Origin: Soonwooa sp032078105
Lineage (GTDB): Bacteria; Bacteroidota; Bacteroidia; Flavobacteriales; Weeksellaceae
DNA length: 64,000 nt
Direction: 5' to 3'
NCBI GenBank assembly: GCA_046269235.1
Contig: JBJZOS010000004.1
Location: forward strand, 62,001 to 126,000
Below the pieces are notes generated by a model. That model did no database searches, had not been told where the DNA came from, and was given only the letters and a program-made list of their open reading frames with translations. The translations under genes and the position numbers were made by a program. Shown in pieces: positions 8,577 through 15,868 of this stretch (positions are counted from its first letter, which is position 1; each line of letters starts with the position of its first letter).

Positions 8577-9518
8577 ATGAAAGCAAAGATTTTATTATTA
8601 GACAAAAACCATCCCTTAATTGACGAACAATTATTGGCGCAAGGATTTGTGTTGGATGAAGATTTTAGTTCGAGTTACGATGAGGTTTTAAAAAAGATAA
8701 ACGATTACGACGGCATTATTATAAGAAGTAGAATTCCGATTGATGCTAATTTTCTGAATCAAGCTAAAAATTTGAAATTCATAGCGCGCGTTGGTGCTGG
8801 TATGGAAAACATCGATGGCGAAACTGCTAAAGCTTTAAATATTGAATTGATAAATTCACCCGAAGGCAATCGAGATGCTGTTGCAGAACATGTTTTGGGG
8901 ATGTTATTGATTTTGATGAATCGTCTTTTTATCGCGTCTAACGAAGTTAAAAACGGAATTTGGCTGCGCGAAGAAAATCGTGGCGACGAACTTTTAGGCA
9001 AGACTTTCGGTATTATCGGTTACGGAAATATGGGAAAATCGGTTGCAAAACGATTGTCGGGTTTTGGTGTTGAAGTTATTTTTTATGATATTTTACCAAA
9101 CATAGCGGACGAATTTGCGACGCAAGTTAGCTTAGAAGAATTGCAAAAACGCGCTGACATTGTGAGCCTTCATATTCCGCTGACCGATTTGACGCATTAT
9201 ATGATTGATGAAAATTTCATTAGTAACATGGAAAAAGAGTTTTACTTCGTTAACACTGCGCGTGGTAAAAATCTTAAAACTTCGGCTTTGGTTGAAGCTC
9301 TGAAATCTAGAAAAGTAAAAGCTGCCGCACTTGACGTTTTAGAATATGAAAAATCTTCTTTTGAAAATTTAGATGTTGAAAATGATGATTTAGAATATCT
9401 TTTAAATTCTGAAAATGTCATCGTAACGCCGCATATCGCTGGTTGGACGCATCAAAGTAAAGTAAAATTGGCGCAATTTATCGTTGATAAAATTCTGAAA
9501 CTTTATAATCTCGAGTAG
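8577..9518 (+). CDS. D-2-hydroxyacid dehydrogenase (phosphoglycerate dehydrogenase-like)
   Basis: A 313-residue NAD-dependent oxidoreductase of the D-isomer-specific 2-hydroxyacid dehydrogenase family. The Rossmann motif GIIGYGNMGKSVAKRLSGFG lies near residue 145, and the catalytic Arg/Glu/His triad appears in NTARGKN, in the LDVLEYE region and in TPHIAGWTH near residue 284. The length matches a catalytic core without the ACT regulatory domain of classical SerA. It may be a serine-pathway enzyme or a general 2-oxoacid reductase; the sequence does not separate these. It stands alone between two terminators. Confidence 0.88.
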   Translation: MKAKILLLDKNHPLIDEQLLAQGFVLDEDFSSSYDEVLKKINDYDGIIIRSRIPIDANFLNQAKNLKFIARVGAGMENIDGETAKALNIELINSPEGNRDAVAEHVLGMLLILMNRLFIASNEVKNGIWLREENRGDELLGKTFGIIGYGNMGKSVAKRLSGFGVEVIFYDILPNIADEFATQVSLEELQKRADIVSLHIPLTDLTHYMIDENFISNMEKEFYFVNTARGKNLKTSALVEALKSRKVKAAALDVLEYEKSSFENLDVENDDLEYLLNSENVIVTPHIAGWTHQSKVKLAQFIVDKILKLYNLE

Positions 9519-9546
9519 AGAAAGTATTTGTTTTAAACAAAATCAT

Positions 9547-9580
9547 AAGAATCTTAAATAATTTTAGGATTCTTTTTTTT
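9547..9580 (+). terminator. Rho-independent terminator
   Basis: An inverted repeat AAGAATC...GATTCTT, extended by pairing of TTAAA with TTTTA, is followed by eight T, about 30 bp after the dehydrogenase stop. Confidence 0.8.
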
Positions 9581-9678
9581 GTAATTAATTTAACATAAAA
9601 TAACATTTTGGGGTGCCTCATTTCTTTTTACAAATCCATAATTTAGCGATTTTGTTAATTGAAAAAATGTAAGGAATA

Positions 9679-10953
9679 ATGAAGAAATCCAAAGGTGTGT
9701 TTTTATTAGTGATGTTGTTGTTTTTTAGTTGTAAAAAAGACAATTCACCTACGGAAAAAGAAGCTTATCAAAGCAAATTACCCAACTATTCTAACGTCAA
9801 GCTCGATAAAGTTTTTACAGACGAAGATCGCAAACTAGATGATAAAGCACAAATCGTTTCGCAGATTGATAATTACTATAAAACAGTCTGGGAAAATGGG
9901 AATCTTAGCGGAAGTTTTTTAGTGGCTAAAGGCGACGAAATTCTCGTGGAAAAATACCGAGGTTTTGGACGAGAAAATGAGCAAATGCCGATTGATAAAG
10001 ATACGCCTCTACACGTTGCTTCGGTTAGTAAAACCATGACAGCCATGGCGGTTCTCAAATTAATCGAAGCTGGAAAATTGAATTTAGAAGACAATCTGAC
10101 AAAGTTTTTTCCAAAATTCCCATATCCTAATATTACAGTTTTTAGCTTGTTGTCACAACGTAGCGGACTTCCGAAGTATGAGCATTTTGACCAATCGGTA
10201 AAACCAGCGCCTGCTGAACTTCAAAAGAACTTTATCACCAACCAAGATGTTCTTAATATTTTGGAACGTGACAAACCAGAATTGGCAAGACCTAGCAACA
10301 CAGGCTTTATGTATTGTAACACGAACTTTGCGATGTTGGCTTTAATTGTTGAAAAAGTGACAGCAACCAAATTTCCTGAAGCGATGCAAGAGATTCTCTT
10401 CAAACCTTTACACATGGATCATTCTTTTATTTTTGAAGAAAAAGATATTCCGAAGGCTTCGCAATCCTTTTATAATGGACAAAACAGATTATACCCGCTG
10501 GATCATTTTGACCTAATATATGGTGATAAAAATGTCTACACAACGCCAAGAGATTTATTGAAATTCTCAACTGCAATGTTTTCTAAAGATTTTTTAAAAC
10601 CAGAATTAAAAGCTAAAATTTTTGAACCTTACAGTAATGAAAAAGCTGGTGTTAATAATTACGGTTTAGGCTTCCGAATGAAAATTTTTGACGAAAATAA
10701 TAAACTGACTTACCATAATGGTTGGTGGCATGGCTGTAATGCGGTTTTTGTTCATCTTTTAAAATCTAAAGTAACGATAATTGCAATCGGTAATAGGTAT
10801 TCGCAGCGTGTTTATTCGGCGATGGCATTGTCAGGCTTGTTTGAGCCTTTTCCTTTTGAGATTGAAAAACTTAATAAAGTGATGAATGGTGACAAACCAA
10901 CTAACGAAAATGCAGATTCCGTCAATGTGAGTAATACGAATTATTCAGAATAG
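9679..10953 (+). CDS. lipoprotein serine hydrolase, beta-lactamase (class C/AmpC) fold
   Basis: A 424-residue exported enzyme. The N-terminus has a lipoprotein signal (hydrophobic core then FFSC with Cys18). The penicillin-binding-protein/AmpC catalytic set is complete: SVSK at 115-118 (nucleophile Ser115, Lys118), YCN at 212-214, and HNG at 346-348 in place of KTG. The HxG form is usual for esterase or peptidase relatives rather than true beta-lactamases, so hydrolysis of peptides or esters in the periplasm is more likely than antibiotic resistance. The C-terminal 40 residues are polar and asparagine-rich. The gene is monocistronic, following a terminator. Confidence 0.88.
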   Translation: MKKSKGVFLLVMLLFFSCKKDNSPTEKEAYQSKLPNYSNVKLDKVFTDEDRKLDDKAQIVSQIDNYYKTVWENGNLSGSFLVAKGDEILVEKYRGFGRENEQMPIDKDTPLHVASVSKTMTAMAVLKLIEAGKLNLEDNLTKFFPKFPYPNITVFSLLSQRSGLPKYEHFDQSVKPAPAELQKNFITNQDVLNILERDKPELARPSNTGFMYCNTNFAMLALIVEKVTATKFPEAMQEILFKPLHMDHSFIFEEKDIPKASQSFYNGQNRLYPLDHFDLIYGDKNVYTTPRDLLKFSTAMFSKDFLKPELKAKIFEPYSNEKAGVNNYGLGFRMKIFDENNKLTYHNGWWHGCNAVFVHLLKSKVTIIAIGNRYSQRVYSAMALSGLFEPFPFEIEKLNKVMNGDKPTNENADSVNVSNTNYSE

Positions 10954-11031
10954 AAAAGAAGTAGATCTTGTGAGAGGCTATGAATTCCGGAAAGGACTGT
11001 AGACGTTGTATGAGTAACCGTATACGGAGTT

Positions 11032-11646
11032 TTAGTTAAGTGTTTTTAATAACTTTGATAAGTCACTGTGGCTATGTGATATTTTGCCTTTGTATATTAT
11101 AACAGGCATTGTGATGTCCTTTGTTACGCCTATTGTCTTTAGTTTTTCCCACATTAGCTTATGCATTTCAGGATCTTGATCTATGCTGGAGTATACGAAT
11201 TTTATGTCGTTTTGAACTAAATAATTAAGTGTTTTTTGGCTTCTAGGACAGTCGGTTTTTGTAAAAATGAACAATCCATGCATAACATCTTCTTTTCCAG
11301 AAAATAATCTTTCGTCTATTTGTTTCATAAGAATTTTTTGTTCGTCAGGAGTTGGTGCTTCTTGGTATTCGTAACTCGTTGTAAAAGTATAAGACTGATT
11401 GGTTTTTGGTTTTATCGTAACAAAAGCTAGAGTCTCACCCGTATTTATATATTTGATGATGGGGGATTTTATATCTTGAAACCCAGAACCCTTGATTGTT
11501 AAGCTTACTTTTTGGCGAAGACTTGTATTGTTTTTAATAAATACAACATTGTCATTATTTTCTTTTTTATATTCTATTTTAATGTCTTGTTGACAATAAA
11601 ATAAAAGGCTTATTATAAAGAAATGGAATAGTAGTATCTTTTTCAT
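11032..11646 (-). CDS. exported protein with C-terminal glutaredoxin-like domain
   Basis: A 204-residue protein with an N-terminal signal sequence; the FYCQQ stretch around Cys18 could be a non-standard lipobox. Residues about 20-100 form a beta-rich segment without recognisable homology. Residues about 124-204 look like a thioredoxin-fold/glutaredoxin domain: a beta strand LFIFTK, then CPRS at 133-136 as the active-site position, and the cis-proline loop ITMPVIIYKG near 181. Only the first cysteine of the CxxC pair is kept, so it would act as a monothiol enzyme if active. The combination of an export signal with a glutaredoxin domain is unusual. No operon partner is evident. Confidence 0.7.
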   Translation of the reverse strand: MKKILLFHFFIISLLFYCQQDIKIEYKKENNDNVVFIKNNTSLRQKVSLTIKGSGFQDIKSPIIKYINTGETLAFVTIKPKTNQSYTFTTSYEYQEAPTPDEQKILMKQIDERLFSGKEDVMHGLFIFTKTDCPRSQKTLNYLVQNDIKFVYSSIDQDPEMHKLMWEKLKTIGVTKDITMPVIIYKGKISHSHSDLSKLLKTLN

Positions 11647-11770
11647 GTATGTTGTTTGTTATTAATGAGAATAATGTTTTAATAAGACTAGGTTTTGCGA
11701 ATCTTTTTTGAACAATAATCTAATAACCGTATAATAGGCGAAATTTTGTAGGCTAGCACAAGTTATAGTA

Positions 11771-11852
11771 CCGATTCGCATTGAAGAGTTGGTCTCTGCG
11801 CAGAGGAGAAAGCACGCGTGCACATAGATGAGATGACCGATGCGCACGCGTT
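11771..11852. repeat. G+C-rich palindromic segment beside the HU-like gene
   Basis: Two perfect palindromes, CTCTGCGCAGAG (11794-11805) and GCACGCGTGC (11812-11821), lie between a pair of near-identical decamers (ACCGATTCGCA at 11770 and ACCGATGCGCA at 11837). The composition is far richer in G+C than the flanking DNA. It could be a protein-binding region or a folded 3' end of the neighbouring transcript; I cannot tell which. Confidence 0.45.
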
Positions 11853-11863
11853 GGGTGGTCTTT

Positions 11864-12253
11864 CTACTTGCTATATTTCTCGTACTTTACAGTGCTTAGC
11901 ATATCGCGTAGGTCAACACCAGGGCGAAAGAGGATTTTGTTAGACCGTATCAATGCCGAAGTCGCATTGGCAGCAGTGGCAGCACCATCGCTAGAGATGG
12001 AGATTTGGAAGTTGCCAAAGTCGCCAAGTTTGACAATCTTACCATCGGCAAGATGTCGGTTGAGGCTCTTGATAAGGTCGTTGAGTACCGCCAAGACGTC
12101 GGTGTCGGACACCGTGGTGGAGCCTCCCGAGATTTCTTTTGCTAAAGTTTTAAGGTTAACCTCGCCATCAGCTTTGGCGCTGGCATAGAATTTCGGAGCG
12201 GCCTGCAGGTCTTGCAGGTTCTTACGCTCGATTACATTGTACTTAACTGGCAT
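11864..12253 (-). CDS. HU-related DNA-binding protein (Bacteroidota histone-like family)
   Basis: A 129-residue member of the HU-related family of Bacteroidota (longer than true HU by about 35 residues). The N-terminal strand PVKYNVIERKNL, the HU helices with LKTLAKEISGG and VLAVLNDLIKSLNRHL, the turn DGKIVKLGDFGNFQIS, and the arm region ending KILFRPGVDLRDML all fit. It would bind and bend DNA. The gene is strikingly G+C-rich: 33 of 60 bases at 11941-12000, against roughly a quarter to a third in neighbouring genes. In other Bacteroidota such genes are often multi-copy and scattered. Transfer or special selection is possible. Confidence 0.85.
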   Translation of the reverse strand: MPVKYNVIERKNLQDLQAAPKFYASAKADGEVNLKTLAKEISGGSTTVSDTDVLAVLNDLIKSLNRHLADGKIVKLGDFGNFQISISSDGAATAANATSALIRSNKILFRPGVDLRDMLSTVKYEKYSK

Positions 12254-12382
12254 AATATAAATTTTTAAAATTGTGTTTTGTTATAAAATCCAATGTGAAT
12301 TAATTGCACATATTGGAGTAATATTTTACTATTGTTGAAGAGGATATTCCATCATACCTAAATGGTACAGTGGTTTTGCACA

Positions 12383-12797
12383 TTATTTTTTAGGATATTC
12401 ATTTGTTATTTTTCCATTTCTATACTCATAGACTTTTAATACTCCAAAGCTCCCATCTTTATTTTGTTTAAAGTATCTGTGAATAGAGTCAACTTTGTAG
12501 GATTGTTCATAGTAAAATAATTGTCTGCATTTTACTATTTTATTTTTGTAGTCAAAGCTCATGTAGCTTTTTCGAAAAATACTATCATTTCTTTTTGCTA
12601 AGGATTCACATCCAAATTTTTTCCGATTATCTTTGGTCGCATATATATTATATTCTGCATTAAGCCCATCATCTTTAAGAAAAACTGAAACGTTTTTTTT
12701 TTATATAATATTCATGTTTTCCCATCCTTAGAGTTTTTTGTCCAAAATAAAAAGAATTTAAAAAAAATAATATACTTATAATGAATATCTTCTTCAT
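12383..12797 (-). pseudogene. small exported protein, frame broken in an A10 tract
   Basis: On the minus strand an ATG at 12797 opens a signal-peptide-like sequence (MKKIFIISILFFLNSFYFGQ). The frame then closes shortly after a run of ten A (T on the plus strand, 12693-12702). Dropping one A restores a single frame to the TAA at 12383, giving about 137 residues ending VYEYRNGKITNEYPKK, with plausible composition throughout (for instance SYKVDSIHRYFKQNKDGSFG). The length, 415 nt, is one more than a multiple of three, which agrees. It is either a pseudogene, a phase-variable gene or a sequencing error. Product unknown; it may be an immunity-type or other small secreted protein. Confidence 0.6.
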
Positions 12798-12802
12798 AAT
12801 AT

Positions 12803-12865
12803 TTAATTTAATATCCAAATTCGTATTGATTTAACCCCGCCTTTAGGTTTCGTATAAGCACCTCC
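12803..12865 (-). pseudogene. possible C-terminal remnant of a larger gene
   Basis: About 19 codons on the minus strand (GAYTKPKGGVKSIRIWILN then TAA) end 5 bp before the start of the small exported gene. The upstream side runs straight into a REP-like repeat. This looks like the tail of a gene cut off by the repeat, but the fragment is too short to identify. Confidence 0.25.
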
Positions 12866-12892
12866 CGCTGCGCAAAGTCTCCTAACTTTGAG
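12861..12892 (-). repeat. REP-like hairpin, inverted copy
   Basis: On the minus strand it reads CTCAAAGTTAGGAGACTTTG followed by CGCAGCGGGAGG. CAAAGT pairs with ACTTTG to form a hairpin, then the GCGCAGCGGG tail follows. It matches the two copies at 13529-13591 in the opposite orientation; together they flank the transposase pseudogene. Confidence 0.75.
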
Positions 12893-12979
12893 CCAAGTTT
12901 CATTCTTCATAATTATTACATTTCCAAAATTCATTAATCTTAGTTACATTCACAATAGGATTATCTGCTAATTCTACAT

Positions 12980-13504
12980 TTATAAGCCCTTTACCCTTAC
13001 ATAATTGCTTGCTGAGGAATATAAGTAATTCTGTGCTTTTTCTACAATTCCTGCCCGTATCGGATTCAAGTGAATATAATTCAGCTTATCCCACAAGAAA
13101 TGTAAAGTGTAGATTTCTTCTGCATGATTCCCATATTGCCAAAACTGATAGTTCTTGTTTCTCGTATGAGATTCTGTTGCTTTCGCAAATTTGTCGAGCA
13201 TCCATTCTCTTCTGCTTTCGGGGTTTTGTTTAATGGCTTCTAAAATATTCTTCGCTGTAAATTTTTTAAAATCTCTTAGTAAATCTGATAATTTACCTTC
13301 TTTAGACTGTATGATTAAATGAATATGGTTACTCATAATTACATATCCGTACAAAACCATTCCTTTATTTTCGATACAATATCGAAAACAATCTATCACA
13401 ATATCCCGATAGATTTTTCTCGAAAAAACATCAATCCAATCTACAACCGTGCAGGTAATAAAATGTGGTTTTTCTTAGTCTCTTATAATGTAACCTTCTT
13501 TCGT
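12980..13504 (-). pseudogene. REP-associated tyrosine (Y1/IS200-like) transposase, inactivated
   Basis: The frame encodes a 174-residue Y1 transposase with the HUH motif (MSNHIHLI), the family core WIDVFSRKIYRDI upstream and the Tyr-helix segment LNYIHLNPIRAGIV downstream. The natural N-terminus seems to be KEGYIIRD-x-EKPHFITC, but its start codon reads ACG (13504-13502) and codon 10 is TAA (13477-13475), where Gln would fit. Both are single-base changes from an intact MKEGYIIRDQEKPHF. An internal ATG or alternative start could give only a protein without its first strand. REP-like hairpins flank it on both sides, as expected for this family. Confidence 0.8.
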
Positions 13505-13528
13505 TTTTTATTGTTTTGCTTATTGTTG

Positions 13529-13591
13529 CTCAAAGTCGAGAGACTTTGCGCAGCGGGGGAGTCAAAGGCGAGAGATTTTGCGCAGCGGGGA
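13529..13591 (+). repeat. two tandem REP-like hairpins
   Basis: Two direct copies, at 13529-13560 and 13562-13591, share AAAG-CGAGAGA-TTTGCGCAGCGGGG. In the first, AAAGTC pairs with GACTTT across a GAGA loop, followed by the GCGCAGCGGGG tail; the second has drifted. They lie upstream of the broken transposase and face the inverted copy at 12861-12892. Confidence 0.75.
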
Positions 13592-13705
13592 AATTAAATA
13601 ACAACAATGTAAATATCAAAAAAATACTTTTTCATAATTGTTAATGTATATTAGTAGGAAACAGCTTCATTTTTTATTGTTCTTTATCGTTTTTGAAGCA
13701 GTCAT

Positions 13706-14083
13706 TTATTCTATAGTTTGTTTAATTAATAATCTACCTTTTACATTGCGGTTGGGATATATCTTTATTTCAGGATTATAAGTCCCATAATAATCCATAT
13801 GTTTTATTAAAGTGTCAATTTTTCCTTTTTTTAATAAAATTTTATAATCATTAGAAGATATATTTATATCTGAGGATAAGTTTCCTAAAATTGATATATA
13901 ATATACAGCATATGTACAGTTATTATCAGGTGTTATTTTAATTGTATTCTCATGAGAAAATTCATTAAATTCTTTCACAACCTCTTTTTTACATGACTGA
14001 TATTTTAATATAGGCTTTAGAATGAAAAAAAAAAATAAGCCCAAAACTATAATTATTAATATTATTAGTGTTCCTTTTTTCAT
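13706..14083 (-). CDS. small membrane-anchored protein of unknown function
   Basis: A 125-residue protein with one N-terminal membrane segment (about 4-25, very rich in Ile/Leu/Phe) and a soluble outer domain containing two Cys (CKKEV and NNCTYAV). I recognise no family. It begins 3 bp after the stop of the broken DUF6973 gene and shares its strand. That is where immunity genes sit in secreted-toxin loci, so a protective role is conceivable but purely positional. Unlike its neighbours, its frame is intact. Confidence 0.65.
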   Translation of the reverse strand: MKKGTLIILIIIVLGLFFFFILKPILKYQSCKKEVVKEFNEFSHENTIKITPDNNCTYAVYYISILGNLSSDINISSNDYKILLKKGKIDTLIKHMDYYGTYNPEIKIYPNRNVKGRLLIKQTIE

Positions 14084-14086
14084 TTT

Positions 14087-15774
14087 TTATTGATTGGTGG
14101 GTATAAGTTGTGAAATAATAGTAGGTTTTCCTGATGGAAGCCCTCCTTCTAGATTACTCAAATAATATAAATTACCATTAGTTAACCACAAATCAACATA
14201 ATATTCAATTGATAATGGATTGCTGTATCCAATTCCCCTTCCCATATAATTGTTATATAAATCCATTTCATTCTCTTTAGATTCATATGGATTATTTGGA
14301 TCTGGAGGTCTGTTTTCGTGAGCAGTAGTTAATTGCTCAGTAGTTTCTGTACCTATATATCGTCTTGAATATGCATTCCACATTGTGTGTCGATATGCAT
14401 CTCCTTTTCCGTTATATAAAGAATTGGGATATTTTTGCTGAGCTTTTTTTTCTGCTGTATTTGCGGATACTAAATAAAAGAATTGCTGTATGATAGATAA
14501 ATTATTGTACATCTGTAATTCCTGTTGTGACATTCTTGTTTTATAATCAACAGATAAAGCATTAAAATTTGTATTTATATTATTTTGTAAGAAATAACTT
14601 AATATTTTTGACTCTTCATTAAATTTGTTTAAAAATAACTTGTGTATGGTAACCAATTCTCAAACTGCGTCCAAGTTGTATCCGGATTTTGCGTATAAAA
14701 GTTAATTCCCCAGTTAACAAATTGTGCGCCTTGTAGATTGTTGTTGGCAGTAAGATAATTGTTAAATTGTGCAGTAATGCTTCGTTGGTTATTTTCTTTT
14801 AAGAAGTTGACGGCATCCTGGGATAGATACAGTCCATAAGTTGCTAATTTGGTACTGATGTTATTTACAACTGTATTGATGTCAAAAGATGTTATTACAG
14901 TACCAGAGCTTACGCTGTTAGGGCAAGGCGTTCTTGCCATATTTCCTGCATATAAAACAAGTTTTGTTTCTCCACAATCATTAACCCATACTTCTCCACC
15001 TGGGACATGATGCGATAGTTGCCAGTGGTTTTTATCACAACTGGTGCCCCCGCCAGAACCGCCAGAACCACCACCACTACTCCCACCAGATCCCCCAGTG
15101 TTACCTCCCGTGTTACCACTACCTCCATGACCGCCACCGCCATCTCCAGGATTATAACCGCCGCCGCCAGTACCTCCACCACCTTGTCCACCACCAGTTC
15201 CTCCACCTGGACCACCTGGACCACTTGGACCACTTGGACCACTTGGATCTGGACAAGGGCTTTTGCCTTGCCTGTATTCAATGGAAGTTTCCAACTAATT
15301 ATCTAATGAGTAGATGTCAACAATACCTGTGAAGATAGAAAAATCGTTGTTTGCGTTTAATACCCAATCTTGTGATGGTCTATATACCAGAAACTTTGTT
15401 GTTTCTATTTGATTGGCTTTATTGGTTTTGACCTCTAGATTGATGATATTATGGTCTTGCGATTCTACAATTATAGGAAATACATAAAATATTCATGTAT
15501 CGCTTTCTGTTTTTACAATAAAATCCGTATCGATTTTTCCATTTAACTCTTCGCCCGAACTTTTGTTGGATATGGAATGTAAACTAAATTGGAAATTGTT
15601 AGATTTTGCACCTAATAATGAGATGATTTGCGGGATTTCCTTTTTGTTAACAATTTTTCGAGAATAATCATTAGAGATTGAAGTTGAATTTTCATGGTAC
15701 TCAGACTCAATCCTACATTGCTGTAAGCATAATAATGTCGTTAGAATCAATAAAATAAGATAGAATTTTTTCAT
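14087..15774 (-). pseudogene. large secreted lipoprotein with C-terminal DUF6973 domain, broken three times
   Basis: One ancestral gene of about 562 codons can be rebuilt. It begins with a lipoprotein-type signal (MKKFYLILLILTTLLCLQQC). The frame meets TGA at 15495-15493 but continues as coding-like text (YRPSQDWVLNANNDFSIFTG), meets TAG at 15297-15295, then runs through a Gly/Pro-rich linker (codons from about 15240 to 15050, many GGG/GGS) and a folded segment. It stops one base out of frame in a short T run (5 T, plus-strand 14632-14636). Adding one base joins it to the last domain, which shows DAYRHTMWNAY, TAHEN and MDLYNNYMGRGIG, the DUF6973 pattern. The total length, two bases over a multiple of three, agrees. 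Such domains occur at the ends of secreted and polymorphic proteins; activity unknown. Confidence 0.75.
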
Positions 15775-15844
15775 AATAATTCTATTTGGGTGTTTTTAAT
15801 TTTTTTAAAACTAATAAAAAAAGCGATACAAATTTTAGTTTTTC

Positions 15845-15852
15845 TATTTTTG
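15845..15852 (+). promoter_or_regulatory. -7 box TATTTTTG
   Basis: It matches TAnnTTTG 16 bp before the start of the Ig-like lipoprotein gene. No clear TTG lies at the -33 distance. Confidence 0.4.
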
Positions 15853-15868
15853 CAGTATAAATACCATA

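Noticed and set aside
9679..10953. Serine hydrolase considered as a beta-lactamase resistance gene
   Set aside because: It has HNG rather than KTG and a lipoprotein signal, typical of esterase/peptidase relatives.
11662..11847. 61-codon frame on the minus strand between the glutaredoxin-like and HU-like genes
   Set aside because: Composition is irregular, the segment holds the palindromes, and no family is recognisable.
15019..15306. Thr/Trp-rich frame on the plus strand
   Set aside because: It is the antisense of the Gly-rich linker of the broken DUF6973 gene; its repeats come from that codon pattern.
12693..15774. All frame breaks in the 12-16 kb patch as sequencing errors
   Set aside because: Homopolymer slips alone could be errors, but the nonsense codons and lost start codon in the same patch are substitutions, so real decay is the better explanation. 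The A10 case alone remains open.
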